The notes below the pieces were generated by a model. It saw only the letters and a list, made by a program, of their open reading frames with translations. It was not told the DNA's origin and ran no database searches. From contig CANFKS010000046.1 of the NCBI GenBank assembly GCA_947447625.1, positions 1 to 33,034 of the forward strand: 33,034 nt of DNA, written 5' to 3'. The position numbers were made by a program, and so were the translations under genes. This DNA comes from Rhodospirillales bacterium. Lineage in GTDB: Bacteria; Pseudomonadota; Alphaproteobacteria; Acetobacterales; Acetobacteraceae. Shown piece by piece: positions 15,456-23,258 of the stretch. Each line of letters opens with the position of its first letter. Within the stretch, counting starts at the first letter, position 1.

Positions 15456-16808
15456 TCAGCGGGCGGCGAGGCTGCGTTGCAGGCGGGCGATGGCGCCGGG
15501 GAGACCGCGGACCTGCAGGACGCGGCCGGTCTCGTCGTAGGATTCCGACAGGACGCGGGCGCTTTCGTAGACGTCGCCGATCAGGTTCTGCCTGGCGTAG
15601 GGGACGACCAGTTCGCCTTCGACCATCATCGCCTCGAAAAAGCCGATCATGGTTTCGCGCAAGGCTGCGACGTCGGCCGGGATATGGGCGGAGAGCAGGA
15701 TGGCGTCGGGGTGTTTTTCGAGCAGGGCGGCGCGGCCGGGCGCGTCGAGGCGGTCCATCTTGTTCAGCACCAGGCGGGAGGGCACCGCATCGGCGCCGAT
15801 TTCGCGCAGGACGCTGCGGCTGACTTCGAGTTGGGCCTCGTAGGTCGGGTCCGACGCATCGACGACGTAGAGCAGCAGCGAGGCTTCGAGGGCTTCGGCG
15901 AGGGTGGAGCGGAAGGAGGCGACCAGGTCGTGCGGGAGTTGCTTGATGAAGCCCACCGTGTCGGAGACCAGGATGCGGGGGCGGGTCTCGGGCTGGAGGA
16001 TGCGCACGGTGGTGTCGAGGGTTGCGAACAGCTTGTCCTCGACCAGGACCTGGCTGCCGGTGAGGGCGCGCATCAGGGAGGATTTGCCGGCGTTGGTGTA
16101 GCCGACCAGGGCGACGCGGAGCTGGTCGCGGCGGGCGGTGCGGCGCTGGTCGCTGTCGCGCTGGACGGCTTCGAGCTGGTCTTTCAGCTCGGAAATCCGG
16201 TCGCGGATTTTGCGGCGATCGAGGGCGAGGGCGGTTTCGCCGGCGCCCGGACCTTGCTGGCGGCCGCCGCCGCTGGTTGATTCGCGCAGGCGGGGGGCGA
16301 CGTATTTGAGCCGCGCCATCTCGACCTGGAGGCGGGCTTCGCGGGTGTTGGCGTGGCGGTGGAAGATTTCGACGATCACGCCGGTGCGGTCCAGCACCTG
16401 GGCGCCGGTGGCGTGTTCGAGGTTGCGGATCTGGCTGGGGGAGAGTTCGTGATCGACGATGACGAATTGGGCGCGGCGTCCCTCCTCGGGGTCGGGCTTG
16501 ACGGGATCGACGATGTCCGCGGCCCCCTCGAAGCGCGCGCGGGCCTTGTGCTTGGGGGCCGGGGCCATGGAGCCGACGACGCCGGTGCCGCCGGTGAGAG
16601 CGGCGAGTTCGGCGAGTTTGCCGCTGCCGAGAAGGAGGCCGGCGCCGGTGCCTTCGCGCTTCTGCGAGACGGAGCCGGTGACTTCATAGCCCAGCGTTTT
16701 GACCAGGCGCCCCAGTTCTTCGAGGCTGGCGGCGTGGGCGATATCGGAGACATCCGGGGTCTGGATGCCGACGAGGACGGCGAGCGGGATCGGGGGCTTG
16801 GTTTCCAT
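15456..16808 (-). CDS. HflX-like ribosome-associated GTPase (variant form)
   Basis: A 450-residue protein with the HflX layout. The N-terminal domain shows GSGKL (about 61-65), ELSPSQIRNLE (121-131), DRTG (140-143) and LQVEMARLKY (160-169). A helical linker follows, then a GTPase domain with G1 GYTNAGKS (236-243), G3 DTVG (283-286), G4 NKMD (349-352) and a SAH-type G5. HflX binds the 50S subunit and splits stalled or hibernating ribosomes. Two features differ from typical HflX as I remember it: an insertion of about 40 residues (roughly 72-112) between GSGKL and the FVIVDHELSPS strand, and GAGETALALDRR where GPGETQLExDRR is usual. No hfq gene is adjacent. The ATG at 16808 is chosen by homology to the family N-terminus; its ribosome site is weak. 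Confidence 0.88.
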   Translation of the reverse strand: METKPPIPLAVLVGIQTPDVSDIAHAASLEELGRLVKTLGYEVTGSVSQKREGTGAGLLLGSGKLAELAALTGGTGVVGSMAPAPKHKARARFEGAADIVDPVKPDPEEGRRAQFVIVDHELSPSQIRNLEHATGAQVLDRTGVIVEIFHRHANTREARLQVEMARLKYVAPRLRESTSGGGRQQGPGAGETALALDRRKIRDRISELKDQLEAVQRDSDQRRTARRDQLRVALVGYTNAGKSSLMRALTGSQVLVEDKLFATLDTTVRILQPETRPRILVSDTVGFIKQLPHDLVASFRSTLAEALEASLLLYVVDASDPTYEAQLEVSRSVLREIGADAVPSRLVLNKMDRLDAPGRAALLEKHPDAILLSAHIPADVAALRETMIGFFEAMMVEGELVVPYARQNLIGDVYESARVLSESYDETGRVLQVRGLPGAIARLQRSLAAR

Positions 16809-17050
16809 GCGAGCCGGTCTAGCACGAAGCGGGCGGAAGGCTGGAATCGTGCGCGGGATGCGGCCGATCGGCGCCGTCAGCATGTTGAGGGGCATGGCGG
16901 TCGGTTTGATCCGGCGTATCGTGGCGATGGACCGGTATGGTCCGCCGGCGCCCGTGCTGGCATCGCAGCGCCTGGCGAACTACCTTGGGCCTGTCGCGGC
17001 CGACTCGATGCTGGGCTGGTTTTGTGGCGCCTTGGTCTGGTGTGCGCATG

Positions 17051-17057
17051 GAGGAGG
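17051..17057 (+). promoter_or_regulatory. Ribosome-binding site that points to a TTG start
   Basis: GAGGAGG lies five bases upstream of a TTG at 17063. The in-frame ATG at 17048 is upstream of this Shine-Dalgarno sequence and has none of its own. The TTG start gives the sequence METFDYVIVGAGSAG, a typical family N-terminus. Confidence 0.65.
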
Positions 17058-17062
17058 CGGGC

Positions 17063-18694
17063 TTGGAAACCTTTGACTACGTTATCGTCGGTGCCGGCTC
17101 GGCCGGGAGTATCGTGGCCAGCCGATTGAGCGAGGATCCGAACGTCACGGTCGCGGTGCTGGAAGCGGGCGGCTATGACTGGAACCCGTTCATTCACATC
17201 CCCGCCGGCTTCATGAAGACGTTCTATGACGCGCGCGTGAACTGGAAATACGAGATGGAGGCCGGCGCCTGGACCGGTGGGCGGCGCATCTATGCCCCCC
17301 GCGGCAAGACGCTCGGCGGGTCGAGCTCGATCAATGGCCATGTCTATAATCGCGGCCAACCGCTCGATTTCGACACCTGGGCGCAATTCGGCAACAGCGG
17401 CTGGGGATATGCCGATGTCCTGCCCTACTTCCAGCGGACGGAACGGCGGATCGGGCCGGGGGACGATACCTATCGCGGACGCGAAGGCCAGGTCCGCGTC
17501 ACCGATCTCGAATGGCGTCATCCGCTGTGCGATGCCTTCATCGAAGGCTGCGTGCAGAACGGCATTCCGCGCAACCCCGACTACAACGGCGCGCGGCAGG
17601 AGGGGGTGTCCTATGTTCAGCGCACCACCTTCAACGGCCGGCGCGAAAGCACGGCGGGGGCCTATCTGCGCCCTGCCATGAAGCGGGCGAACCTGCGCGT
17701 CATCACCCAGGCGCATGCCGCGAGCATCATCCTCGACGGCAAGAGAGCGGTCGGCATCCGCTACCGGCATGGCGGACGCAACGGCGTCGACAAGGAAGTG
17801 CGTGCGTCCCGTGAAGTGATTCTCTCCGGCGGGACGTATAATTCCCCGCAATTGTTGCAACTCTCCGGCATCGGCCCAGCGGATTTGCTGCAATCCCACG
17901 GCATCGAGGTGCGCCATGCCTTGCCCGGCGTGGGCGAAAACCTGAGGGATCACTATGCGCCGCGGCTGGTCGCCCGGGTGCAAAACATCGCGACCATCAA
18001 CGAAAGCACCCGCGGCCCCCGGCTTGCCTGGGAGGTTCTGAAGTGGATGACGACGCGCAAGGGCATATTGTCGCTGAACCCGACGCTGGTTTACTGCTTC
18101 TGGCATTCCGGCGAGAGCGCGGAGAGCTCGGACATCCAGATGACGTTCACGCCGGCGAGCTACAATGACGGCGTGCAGGGGGAGCTCGAACGCGAACCCG
18201 GCATGACGGTGGCGGCCTGGCAGCAGCGGCCGGAAAGCACCGGATATGTGCGCATCCGCTCCGGCAATCCGTTCGAGCAGCCAATGATCCAGCCCAATTA
18301 TCTCACCGCAGAGCATGACCGCCGGGTTCTCGTCGCGGCGATGAAGCTGGCGCGGAAGCTCCTCTCGTCCGAGCCGTTGAAGCCCTATTATGCGCGCGAG
18401 GATGTGCCGGGCCCGCATGTGCAGACCGATGATGAACTCCTGGCTGTGGCGAAACAGCGGGGCACCACGACGTTCCACCCCATGGGGACCTGCAAAATGG
18501 CGCCTGCAACCAATCCCCAGGCTGTGGTGGATGACCAGTTGCGGGTCCATGGTATCCAGGGTCTGCGGGTGATCGACGCATCGATCATGCCGATGATGCT
18601 CTCGGCGAACCTGAATGCCGCGACGATGATGATCGGGGAGAAGGGGGCGGACCTCGTCCGCGGGCGCGCGCCGCTGCCCAGCGCTGCGGTTTAG
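17063..18694 (+). CDS. GMC-family FAD-dependent oxidoreductase (choline dehydrogenase-like)
   Basis: A 543-residue glucose-methanol-choline oxidoreductase. The FAD dinucleotide loop GAGSAG is at 10-15, followed by VLEAGG (32-37). GMC signature 1 lies around GKTLGGSSSINGHVYNRG (81-98) and signature 2 around GTYNSPQLLQLSGIGP (257-272). Near the C-terminus FHPMGTC carries the conserved active-site His (H472), and NLNAA (516-520) the second active-site position. The family oxidises primary alcohols to aldehydes using FAD, passing electrons to quinone, cytochrome or oxygen; most bacterial members are annotated as alcohol or choline dehydrogenases. No signal peptide is visible. The TAG stop lies inside a remnant of the interspersed repeat. 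Upstream, 254 bp shared with the divergent GTPase gene show no other gene. Strand composition changes across this gene. Confidence 0.93.
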   Translation: METFDYVIVGAGSAGSIVASRLSEDPNVTVAVLEAGGYDWNPFIHIPAGFMKTFYDARVNWKYEMEAGAWTGGRRIYAPRGKTLGGSSSINGHVYNRGQPLDFDTWAQFGNSGWGYADVLPYFQRTERRIGPGDDTYRGREGQVRVTDLEWRHPLCDAFIEGCVQNGIPRNPDYNGARQEGVSYVQRTTFNGRRESTAGAYLRPAMKRANLRVITQAHAASIILDGKRAVGIRYRHGGRNGVDKEVRASREVILSGGTYNSPQLLQLSGIGPADLLQSHGIEVRHALPGVGENLRDHYAPRLVARVQNIATINESTRGPRLAWEVLKWMTTRKGILSLNPTLVYCFWHSGESAESSDIQMTFTPASYNDGVQGELEREPGMTVAAWQQRPESTGYVRIRSGNPFEQPMIQPNYLTAEHDRRVLVAAMKLARKLLSSEPLKPYYAREDVPGPHVQTDDELLAVAKQRGTTTFHPMGTCKMAPATNPQAVVDDQLRVHGIQGLRVIDASIMPMMLSANLNAATMMIGEKGADLVRGRAPLPSAAV

Positions 18695-18703
18695 AGCGGG
18701 ATG
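18690..18703 (+). repeat. Partial copy B of the interspersed palindromic repeat
   Basis: TTTAGAGCGGGATG matches one arm of copies A and D. No CATCCCGCTC partner arm follows within 90 bases, so this is a remnant. Its TAG provides the stop codon of the oxidoreductase gene. Confidence 0.45.
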
Positions 18704-18779
18704 CGTCAATGGATGATGGATCTGCATTGGCGTCTTGTTCCGTCGCGCCGCCGTCCCCGGCTTCGCGGGTCTTCGGCGC

Positions 18780-19085
18780 TCACCCCCGTGGCGCGGCGAG
18801 CCCCGAGGCGAGACGGTTCAGGTCCGGCTGATAGACGCTCAGCCAATAGGCCGCCGCGCAGGCAATCTCGGGCGGCAGGAACGGCACATTGCGCTGCACC
18901 ACCTCGCCGATGATCTTGCCGAGATCGGCCGGCCGCGCCCCTTGCGGTATCTTCGACATCCCGAGCAGGCGCGCGGCCCGGGCATCGAGCGCCGGGCATG
19001 GCGATGGCGTGACCTCAAGCCGCCCGGGCAGCACATAGGCTGCCAATCCGAGCAGCGCGATGAGCACAAGCAGCAGCTTGGTCAT
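18780..19085 (-). CDS. Small membrane-anchored hypothetical protein
   Basis: A 101-residue protein beginning with a single strong hydrophobic segment (about residues 3-20, MTKLLLVLIALLGLAAYVLP) and a short polar stretch, so it is either membrane-anchored or exported. The remainder is soluble and helical, with three cysteines or fewer and no motif I recognise. The ATG directly abuts the TAG of the Nudix gene, so it should be translated from the same transcript as the last gene of the transporter operon. Function is unknown. A second frame on the same strand is longer by little and lacks the hydrophobic start. Confidence 0.7.
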   Translation of the reverse strand: MTKLLLVLIALLGLAAYVLPGRLEVTPSPCPALDARAARLLGMSKIPQGARPADLGKIIGEVVQRNVPFLPPEIACAAAYWLSVYQPDLNRLASGLAAPRG

Positions 19086-19517
19086 CTACAAATCAACCAG
19101 CCGTCGCGCGATGTCGATCACCCGATACGCCTCCGACCACAGGGCGTAGCCTGCCATGTCCTCGAACCGCACCCAGACCGCCTCAGCCGCATCGCTGTCC
19201 CCCCGCGGCTCGCCAGCCTCCCAGCGCCCGGCGAAATCGAGGATGGTGTAGTGGTAGCGCACCCGCCCGTCTGGATCGCGGGTGATCACATCGACATTGG
19301 CTGCCAGTTGCAACGGGCCCACCGTCACACCGGTTTCCTCCATCAATTCGCGCCGCGCCGCGTCCTGCGCGGTTTCACCGATATCCTGCGCGCCGCCGGG
19401 CAGGGTCCAACTGCCGATATTGGGCGCCTTGCCGCGCCGGACCAGCAGCACATGGCCGGGCTTGAGCACCACGATTCCGATGCCGACGAAGGGGCGGTCG
19501 GGATATTCGCGGCTCAC
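19086..19517 (-). CDS. Nudix hydrolase
   Basis: A 143-residue single-domain Nudix protein. The Nudix box fits GX5EX7REUXEEXGU exactly from G42 to V64 (E48, R56, E57, E60, E61), which binds Mg2+ and positions the hydrolytic water. The N-terminal strand [18 protein letters not shown] is typical of ADP-ribose pyrophosphatase/MutT-like members. The reaction should be cleavage of a nucleoside diphosphate linked to another moiety; the exact substrate is not readable. It starts with GTG, overlapping the TGA of the DUF4340 gene (GTGA), so it is translationally coupled to that membrane-complex gene. Its stop abuts the ATG of the small downstream gene. Confidence 0.93.
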   Translation of the reverse strand: MSREYPDRPFVGIGIVVLKPGHVLLVRRGKAPNIGSWTLPGGAQDIGETAQDAARRELMEETGVTVGPLQLAANVDVITRDPDGRVRYHYTILDFAGRWEAGEPRGDSDAAEAVWVRFEDMAGYALWSEAYRVIDIARRLVDL

Positions 19518-20554
19518 TCGCTGCTCGGCGCCGGCTCGGGCTGGCCCGCTTCCGGCTTTTCCGGCTCGGCGGCTTTGAGGTCATCGAGCGTGGGGGTGAA
19601 GGATTTCTCTTTCCACGCGCCGACCTGGTAGGCCCAGCCGGCGGTGCGTGCCTGGAGGTCTTTCGCCGTGTCCGTATTGCCCATGGCCGCGATCTGGATC
19701 CAGATTTCCGTGTCCGCGCGGAACACCTTGGTGGTGATGACGGTGCTGTCGCCCAGCGTATGGCGCACCGTGCCGATCGCGACGCCGGGCTGTTCCGTTG
19801 CCGGGCGGACATCGGTCAATGTCAGGCTCTCCAGGGCGCGCGCGACTTCCTCGACCCGGTAGTCATCGGTTTTGGGATGCTCGGCCGGGGCGGTCAGTTC
19901 GAACTTCTCGCCATTGCGCGCGAAGCCGAGCACGACATCGCCGCGCTCCACCGTGGCCGAGGCGATCTTGGCGCCCGCGATATTGGCGATGTCGCGCTCG
20001 AACCACAATTGCGGGTCCGAATCCACGGGCAAGCGGCCCTCGGCCATCCAGGATTGCGCTTCGCCCGGCCGGCGGATGAAAATCGTCTCTGGCACATTGC
20101 CCTGTGTCCGCACCCGGCGATGCCCCACGATCAACGTCACGATCGGCTTGCCCGCGCCATCGAGCAGCCGCAGGAGGTTCGATGTGCCGACGGGGGAGGG
20201 GTCCTCGACTCCGAGCCGGCCATAATTGGCGGGCTCGGACGTGCGCGCCTCGGTCAGCCGCAGCTCGGTCAACCCGGTCAGCAGCTCCCGCAGCTTGTCC
20301 TGCTGGACGGGGAACCCGCCGCGATCCGCAAGCCCCCATTTCCCCCCGGCCTGGACGATGGCGAGCAGCGCGGCCTTGCCTTGGATCTCGATCCGCGCGA
20401 CCTGGCCAAGCTTGCTCGCAAGGCCCGGAAACACGAGCCCCCCCGCCATCGCCTCGGCTGTCGGAGCCTGAGACAACCCGCCCCCAAACTGCCAAGCGCC
20501 CCCCACAGCAATCACCGCAACTGCGGCCAATATCAATGAACTACGCTGCTGCAT
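19514..20554 (-). CDS. DUF4340-domain protein
   Basis: A 346-residue protein with one N-terminal hydrophobic segment (about residues 7-22) and the rest predicted outside the cytoplasm. The body, with repeats of the type [18 protein letters not shown] and W.YQVG strands, matches DUF4340 proteins, which in many bacteria are encoded next to GldG-like genes and are thought to be part of the same ABC complex. The tail is Pro/Glu-rich ([16 protein letters not shown]) and likely disordered. It is the fourth gene of the minus-strand operon, 73 bp after the GldG-like gene; that gap contains an A/T-rich hairpin. It overlaps the Nudix gene by four bases. Biochemical function is unknown for the family. 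Confidence 0.85.
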   Translation of the reverse strand: MQQRSSLILAAVAVIAVGGAWQFGGGLSQAPTAEAMAGGLVFPGLASKLGQVARIEIQGKAALLAIVQAGGKWGLADRGGFPVQQDKLRELLTGLTELRLTEARTSEPANYGRLGVEDPSPVGTSNLLRLLDGAGKPIVTLIVGHRRVRTQGNVPETIFIRRPGEAQSWMAEGRLPVDSDPQLWFERDIANIAGAKIASATVERGDVVLGFARNGEKFELTAPAEHPKTDDYRVEEVARALESLTLTDVRPATEQPGVAIGTVRHTLGDSTVITTKVFRADTEIWIQIAAMGNTDTAKDLQARTAGWAYQVGAWKEKSFTPTLDDLKAAEPEKPEAGQPEPAPSSE

Positions 20555-20576
20555 GGTCTCGATCCCAATCGAACAA

Positions 20577-20617
20577 AAGTTTTTTGCTTCTTTTTTTCAA
20601 AAAAGAAGCCCTTGCTT
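20577..20617. repeat. Single copy of the GCTTC/GAAGC A/T-rich hairpin element, inside an operon
   Basis: The central hairpin is GCTTC plus a T-run (20586-20597), one C, then an A-run plus GAAGC (20599-20609). The flanks AAGTTTTTT and CTTGCTT match the element at 6932-6975. It sits between the GldG-like and DUF4340 genes. On the operon strand the hairpin is followed by As, not Ts, so it is not an obvious terminator in that direction. Confidence 0.65.
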
Positions 20618-20627
20618 CCTCCTGCCG

Positions 20628-22520
20628 TCACCCCCGCGCGACCGCCTGCCGCCGCCGCCGCGCGATGCCAAGCCCGATCGCCAGCGCCGTCAACACCAGC
20701 GGCACGGCCGCGATATTGAGCAGCCGCAGCCGCGATTCGAGCCCGATGATGTCGCGTCGCAGTTCAAGCTGCACGTTGCGCAATTTCACCCGCGTCGCTG
20801 TGACATCCTTGCGCAGATCGTCGATCGCCGCCCGCTGCTGTTCGCTGATCACCGCATTGGCGCCCTGCTCGCCGCGCCCGGTGCGCAAGCTGGTCAGTTT
20901 CTTCTGCGTCTCGTCCAGGTGGGCCTGCAAGTCCCGCTCGGTTTTGCGATAGCGCGCCTCGGCATCGCGCTGCATGCCGTCGATCAGGTCGAACGGCCGC
21001 AGAGCCGATCCGCGGCTGCGTAGCCCGATCAGCGCGTCGCCGCCGGCGAGCGTGCCGATCAGGTTGGCGACGAACGGCCCGTTGTCGCTGAAGGGGGTTG
21101 CTTCCTGCTGGCCGAAGAAATCCTGCAGCCGCACCCAGAACCGGTCGGCCAGGATATCGCTGTCGGCGGCCAGCACGAGATTGGCGGGCGACGCGGTGAG
21201 GGCGATATGGGCGGGGAAGTTCGCCGGGCGGTTCGCGCTCGCGGGCGGCCCGGCAAAGGCCGATTTCAATATCCCGCGCACCCGTGCGGCGATCACATAG
21301 GGTCCCCCCTCGGCTTTGAAGCTGCCGAGTATTTTGCCTGGATCGGGGAATGTCTTCACCTGATCGAGTGCCAGATTCCCGGCCTTGGGGCTCGCCGTCA
21401 GCAGCGGGGTGAATGCGATGTCGGCGCCGGCTTTCTTGCGCAGATATCCTGCGGAAGCCACCGTCACCTGCGACAAATCAGCCGTCGCCGGGTCCTCGTG
21501 ATTGATCCCGTCGCGGATATTGAACCACGCGACGTAGTCCACCGCCTGCACCCGGTCCGTCGCATTGGCGCGCACCCGCCAGGCGCCGCTGATGTCGCCC
21601 ACCAGCGCCTTTTCGTCGTAATCGACGCCCCAGGCATCGAACAGGATCTTCAGATCCGACGAAGTCTCCGTCACCGGCTGGCCGGTGGGATTGGGCGCCG
21701 AGGCCTGCCCCTCGCTATGCGGATCCACCATCGCCATCAGCCGCCCGCCGCGCATCACGAATTGGTCGATCGCATAAAGCGCGGTCTCAGGCAGTTTCTG
21801 CGCATGCGCCACCAGCAGAACCTGGATCTCGGGGTCGATCGCCTGGACATCGGGCTGCACGTTCTTGACGGTGAAACTCTGCCGCAACTGCAACATCGAC
21901 ACCCAGGGCGCCCCGGCCCCCGGGTTCTGCCGCATCATCATCATCATCCGCGGATCGCCATCGAGCGGCAATGTCGACAACACCCCGATCACCGGCCGCT
22001 TGGGGTTCGACAACTCATAGACCAGTTTGGTGAGGTCGAACTCCAGGAACCGCTCCCGCTCCGGCTGGAAGAACGGGATCGTCCGTTCGTCGTCGAGCAG
22101 GTTCGACGCCGCCAGTCCGAAATAGACCTGCTCGGCGCCCTGATCGAGCGGCACGCCCTGCATGCCATAGGCCAGCGCCCGGTCTTCGATATCGGAGAAC
22201 GGCTCGGGATCGAAAAACTCCAGCTTGATCTTGCCTGCCGCCACCGAGGCATATTCGCGCAGCATCTCGCGCACACGGTCGGAATAAGCTCCATACATCG
22301 GGATCCGCCCGCCCAGCGATCGCGAATAATACAGTCTCAGCGTGACCGGATCCTTCAGTCCGCCCAGGATTTTTCGCGTCCCGTCATTGAGCGTGTAGAG
22401 TTTCTGCTGGGTCAGATCGAGTTGCACCCGCCCGAGCCGTGTTTCGGCCAGCACATTGATGCCAACCAGAATAGCCAGCACGGCGAGCACGCCGATCAGC
22501 GATGAGGAAATCCGGCGCAT
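20628..22520 (-). CDS. GldG-like ABC transporter auxiliary protein
   Basis: A 630-residue protein with an N-terminal membrane helix (about 8-25), a large extracytoplasmic body and a C-terminal membrane helix (about 603-622) followed by an Arg-rich tail. The segment LDLTQQKLYTLNDGTRKIL (about 35-53) and the strand pattern after it match the N-terminal domain of GldG/ABC_transp_aux proteins. A helical, coiled-coil-like stretch rich in Lys, Arg and Glu (about 525-600) precedes the last helix. GldG-type subunits pair with an ABC-2 permease and an ATPase; in Bacteroidetes that complex serves gliding and type IX secretion, while in proteobacteria its role is undefined. An odd run of five methionines occurs near residues 193-197, encoded by five consecutive ATG codons. 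It starts four bases after the permease gene. Confidence 0.88.
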   Translation of the reverse strand: MRRISSSLIGVLAVLAILVGINVLAETRLGRVQLDLTQQKLYTLNDGTRKILGGLKDPVTLRLYYSRSLGGRIPMYGAYSDRVREMLREYASVAAGKIKLEFFDPEPFSDIEDRALAYGMQGVPLDQGAEQVYFGLAASNLLDDERTIPFFQPERERFLEFDLTKLVYELSNPKRPVIGVLSTLPLDGDPRMMMMMRQNPGAGAPWVSMLQLRQSFTVKNVQPDVQAIDPEIQVLLVAHAQKLPETALYAIDQFVMRGGRLMAMVDPHSEGQASAPNPTGQPVTETSSDLKILFDAWGVDYDEKALVGDISGAWRVRANATDRVQAVDYVAWFNIRDGINHEDPATADLSQVTVASAGYLRKKAGADIAFTPLLTASPKAGNLALDQVKTFPDPGKILGSFKAEGGPYVIAARVRGILKSAFAGPPASANRPANFPAHIALTASPANLVLAADSDILADRFWVRLQDFFGQQEATPFSDNGPFVANLIGTLAGGDALIGLRSRGSALRPFDLIDGMQRDAEARYRKTERDLQAHLDETQKKLTSLRTGRGEQGANAVISEQQRAAIDDLRKDVTATRVKLRNVQLELRRDIIGLESRLRLLNIAAVPLVLTALAIGLGIARRRRQAVARG

Positions 22521-22523
22521 GGG

Positions 22524-23255
22524 TCAGTCCGCCTTGCGGTGTTCGACGATCACCGTGTTCAGGAACAACCAGAACCCGATGAAGGAGGCGAAATAAATCA
22601 AGTCCCGCAGCGACACGACGCCGCGCGTGAAACCCTGGAACCGCTCGGCAACCGACAGCCGCCGCACGATCTCCGCCAGCGCGGGCGAGGATTTCGCCAG
22701 GAAATCGGTCACCAGCGGATAGGACGCGACCGCAAAGACGAAACACACCGCCACCCCCAGCACGAAGGCGATCACCTGGTTTTTGGTGGCCGCCGACAAC
22801 GCCGAGCCGATCGACAAAAACGCCCCCGCGACCAGCAGCCCGCCCGCATAGCCGGTTGCAATCACGCCGTTGTCCGGCCGCCCCAGATAGTTCACCGTGA
22901 CCACAAACGGAAACGTCAACGCCAGCGCGATCGCGCAAAACGCCCATGCCGCCAGGAACTTGCCAACCACCGCCTGCCCCTGCGTGATCGGCAGCGTCAG
23001 CAGCAGTTCGATCGTCCCCAGCCGGCGCTCCTCGGCCCATAGTCGCATCGTCAAAGCCGGGATCAACAGCAAAAACACCCAGGGCAGAAAATTGAAGAAC
23101 GGCCCCATATCGGCTTGGTTGCGGTCGAAGAAATTGCCGAGATTGAACGTCAATGCCCCCTGCAACGCCAGGAAAATCACGATGAAAACCACCGCAACCG
23201 GCGTCGCGAAATAGGACGCCAACTCGCGGTTCGCCACGATCCATACATTGCGCAT
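22524..23255 (-). CDS. ABC-2 type permease (GldF-like)
   Basis: A 243-residue permease with about six hydrophobic segments. The start NVWIVANRELASYFATPVA and the motif EERRLGTIELLLTLPI (about 75-90) are typical of ABC-2 permeases of the GldF/NosY group, where the acidic-basic stretch lies in a cytoplasmic loop. It would form the membrane part of the transporter, with the ATPase encoded just upstream (three-base gap) and the GldG-like subunit just downstream (three-base gap). GGAGG lies about eleven bases before the ATG. Cargo is unknown. Confidence 0.9.
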   Translation of the reverse strand: MRNVWIVANRELASYFATPVAVVFIVIFLALQGALTFNLGNFFDRNQADMGPFFNFLPWVFLLLIPALTMRLWAEERRLGTIELLLTLPITQGQAVVGKFLAAWAFCAIALALTFPFVVTVNYLGRPDNGVIATGYAGGLLVAGAFLSIGSALSAATKNQVIAFVLGVAVCFVFAVASYPLVTDFLAKSSPALAEIVRRLSVAERFQGFTRGVVSLRDLIYFASFIGFWLFLNTVIVEHRKAD

Positions 23256-23258
23256 TGC

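Noticed and set aside
16809-19085. dif/XerCD site at the strand-composition switch
   Set aside because: I looked for a 28-base site with inverted TTATG/CATAA-like half sites in the intergenic parts and found none. The switch itself is reported, the site is not.
21935-21955. Run of five ATG codons in the GldG-like gene as a possible slippage or phase-variation tract
   Set aside because: A trinucleotide repeat of five units changes length only in frame, so it would not switch the gene on or off; mentioned only as an oddity in that gene.
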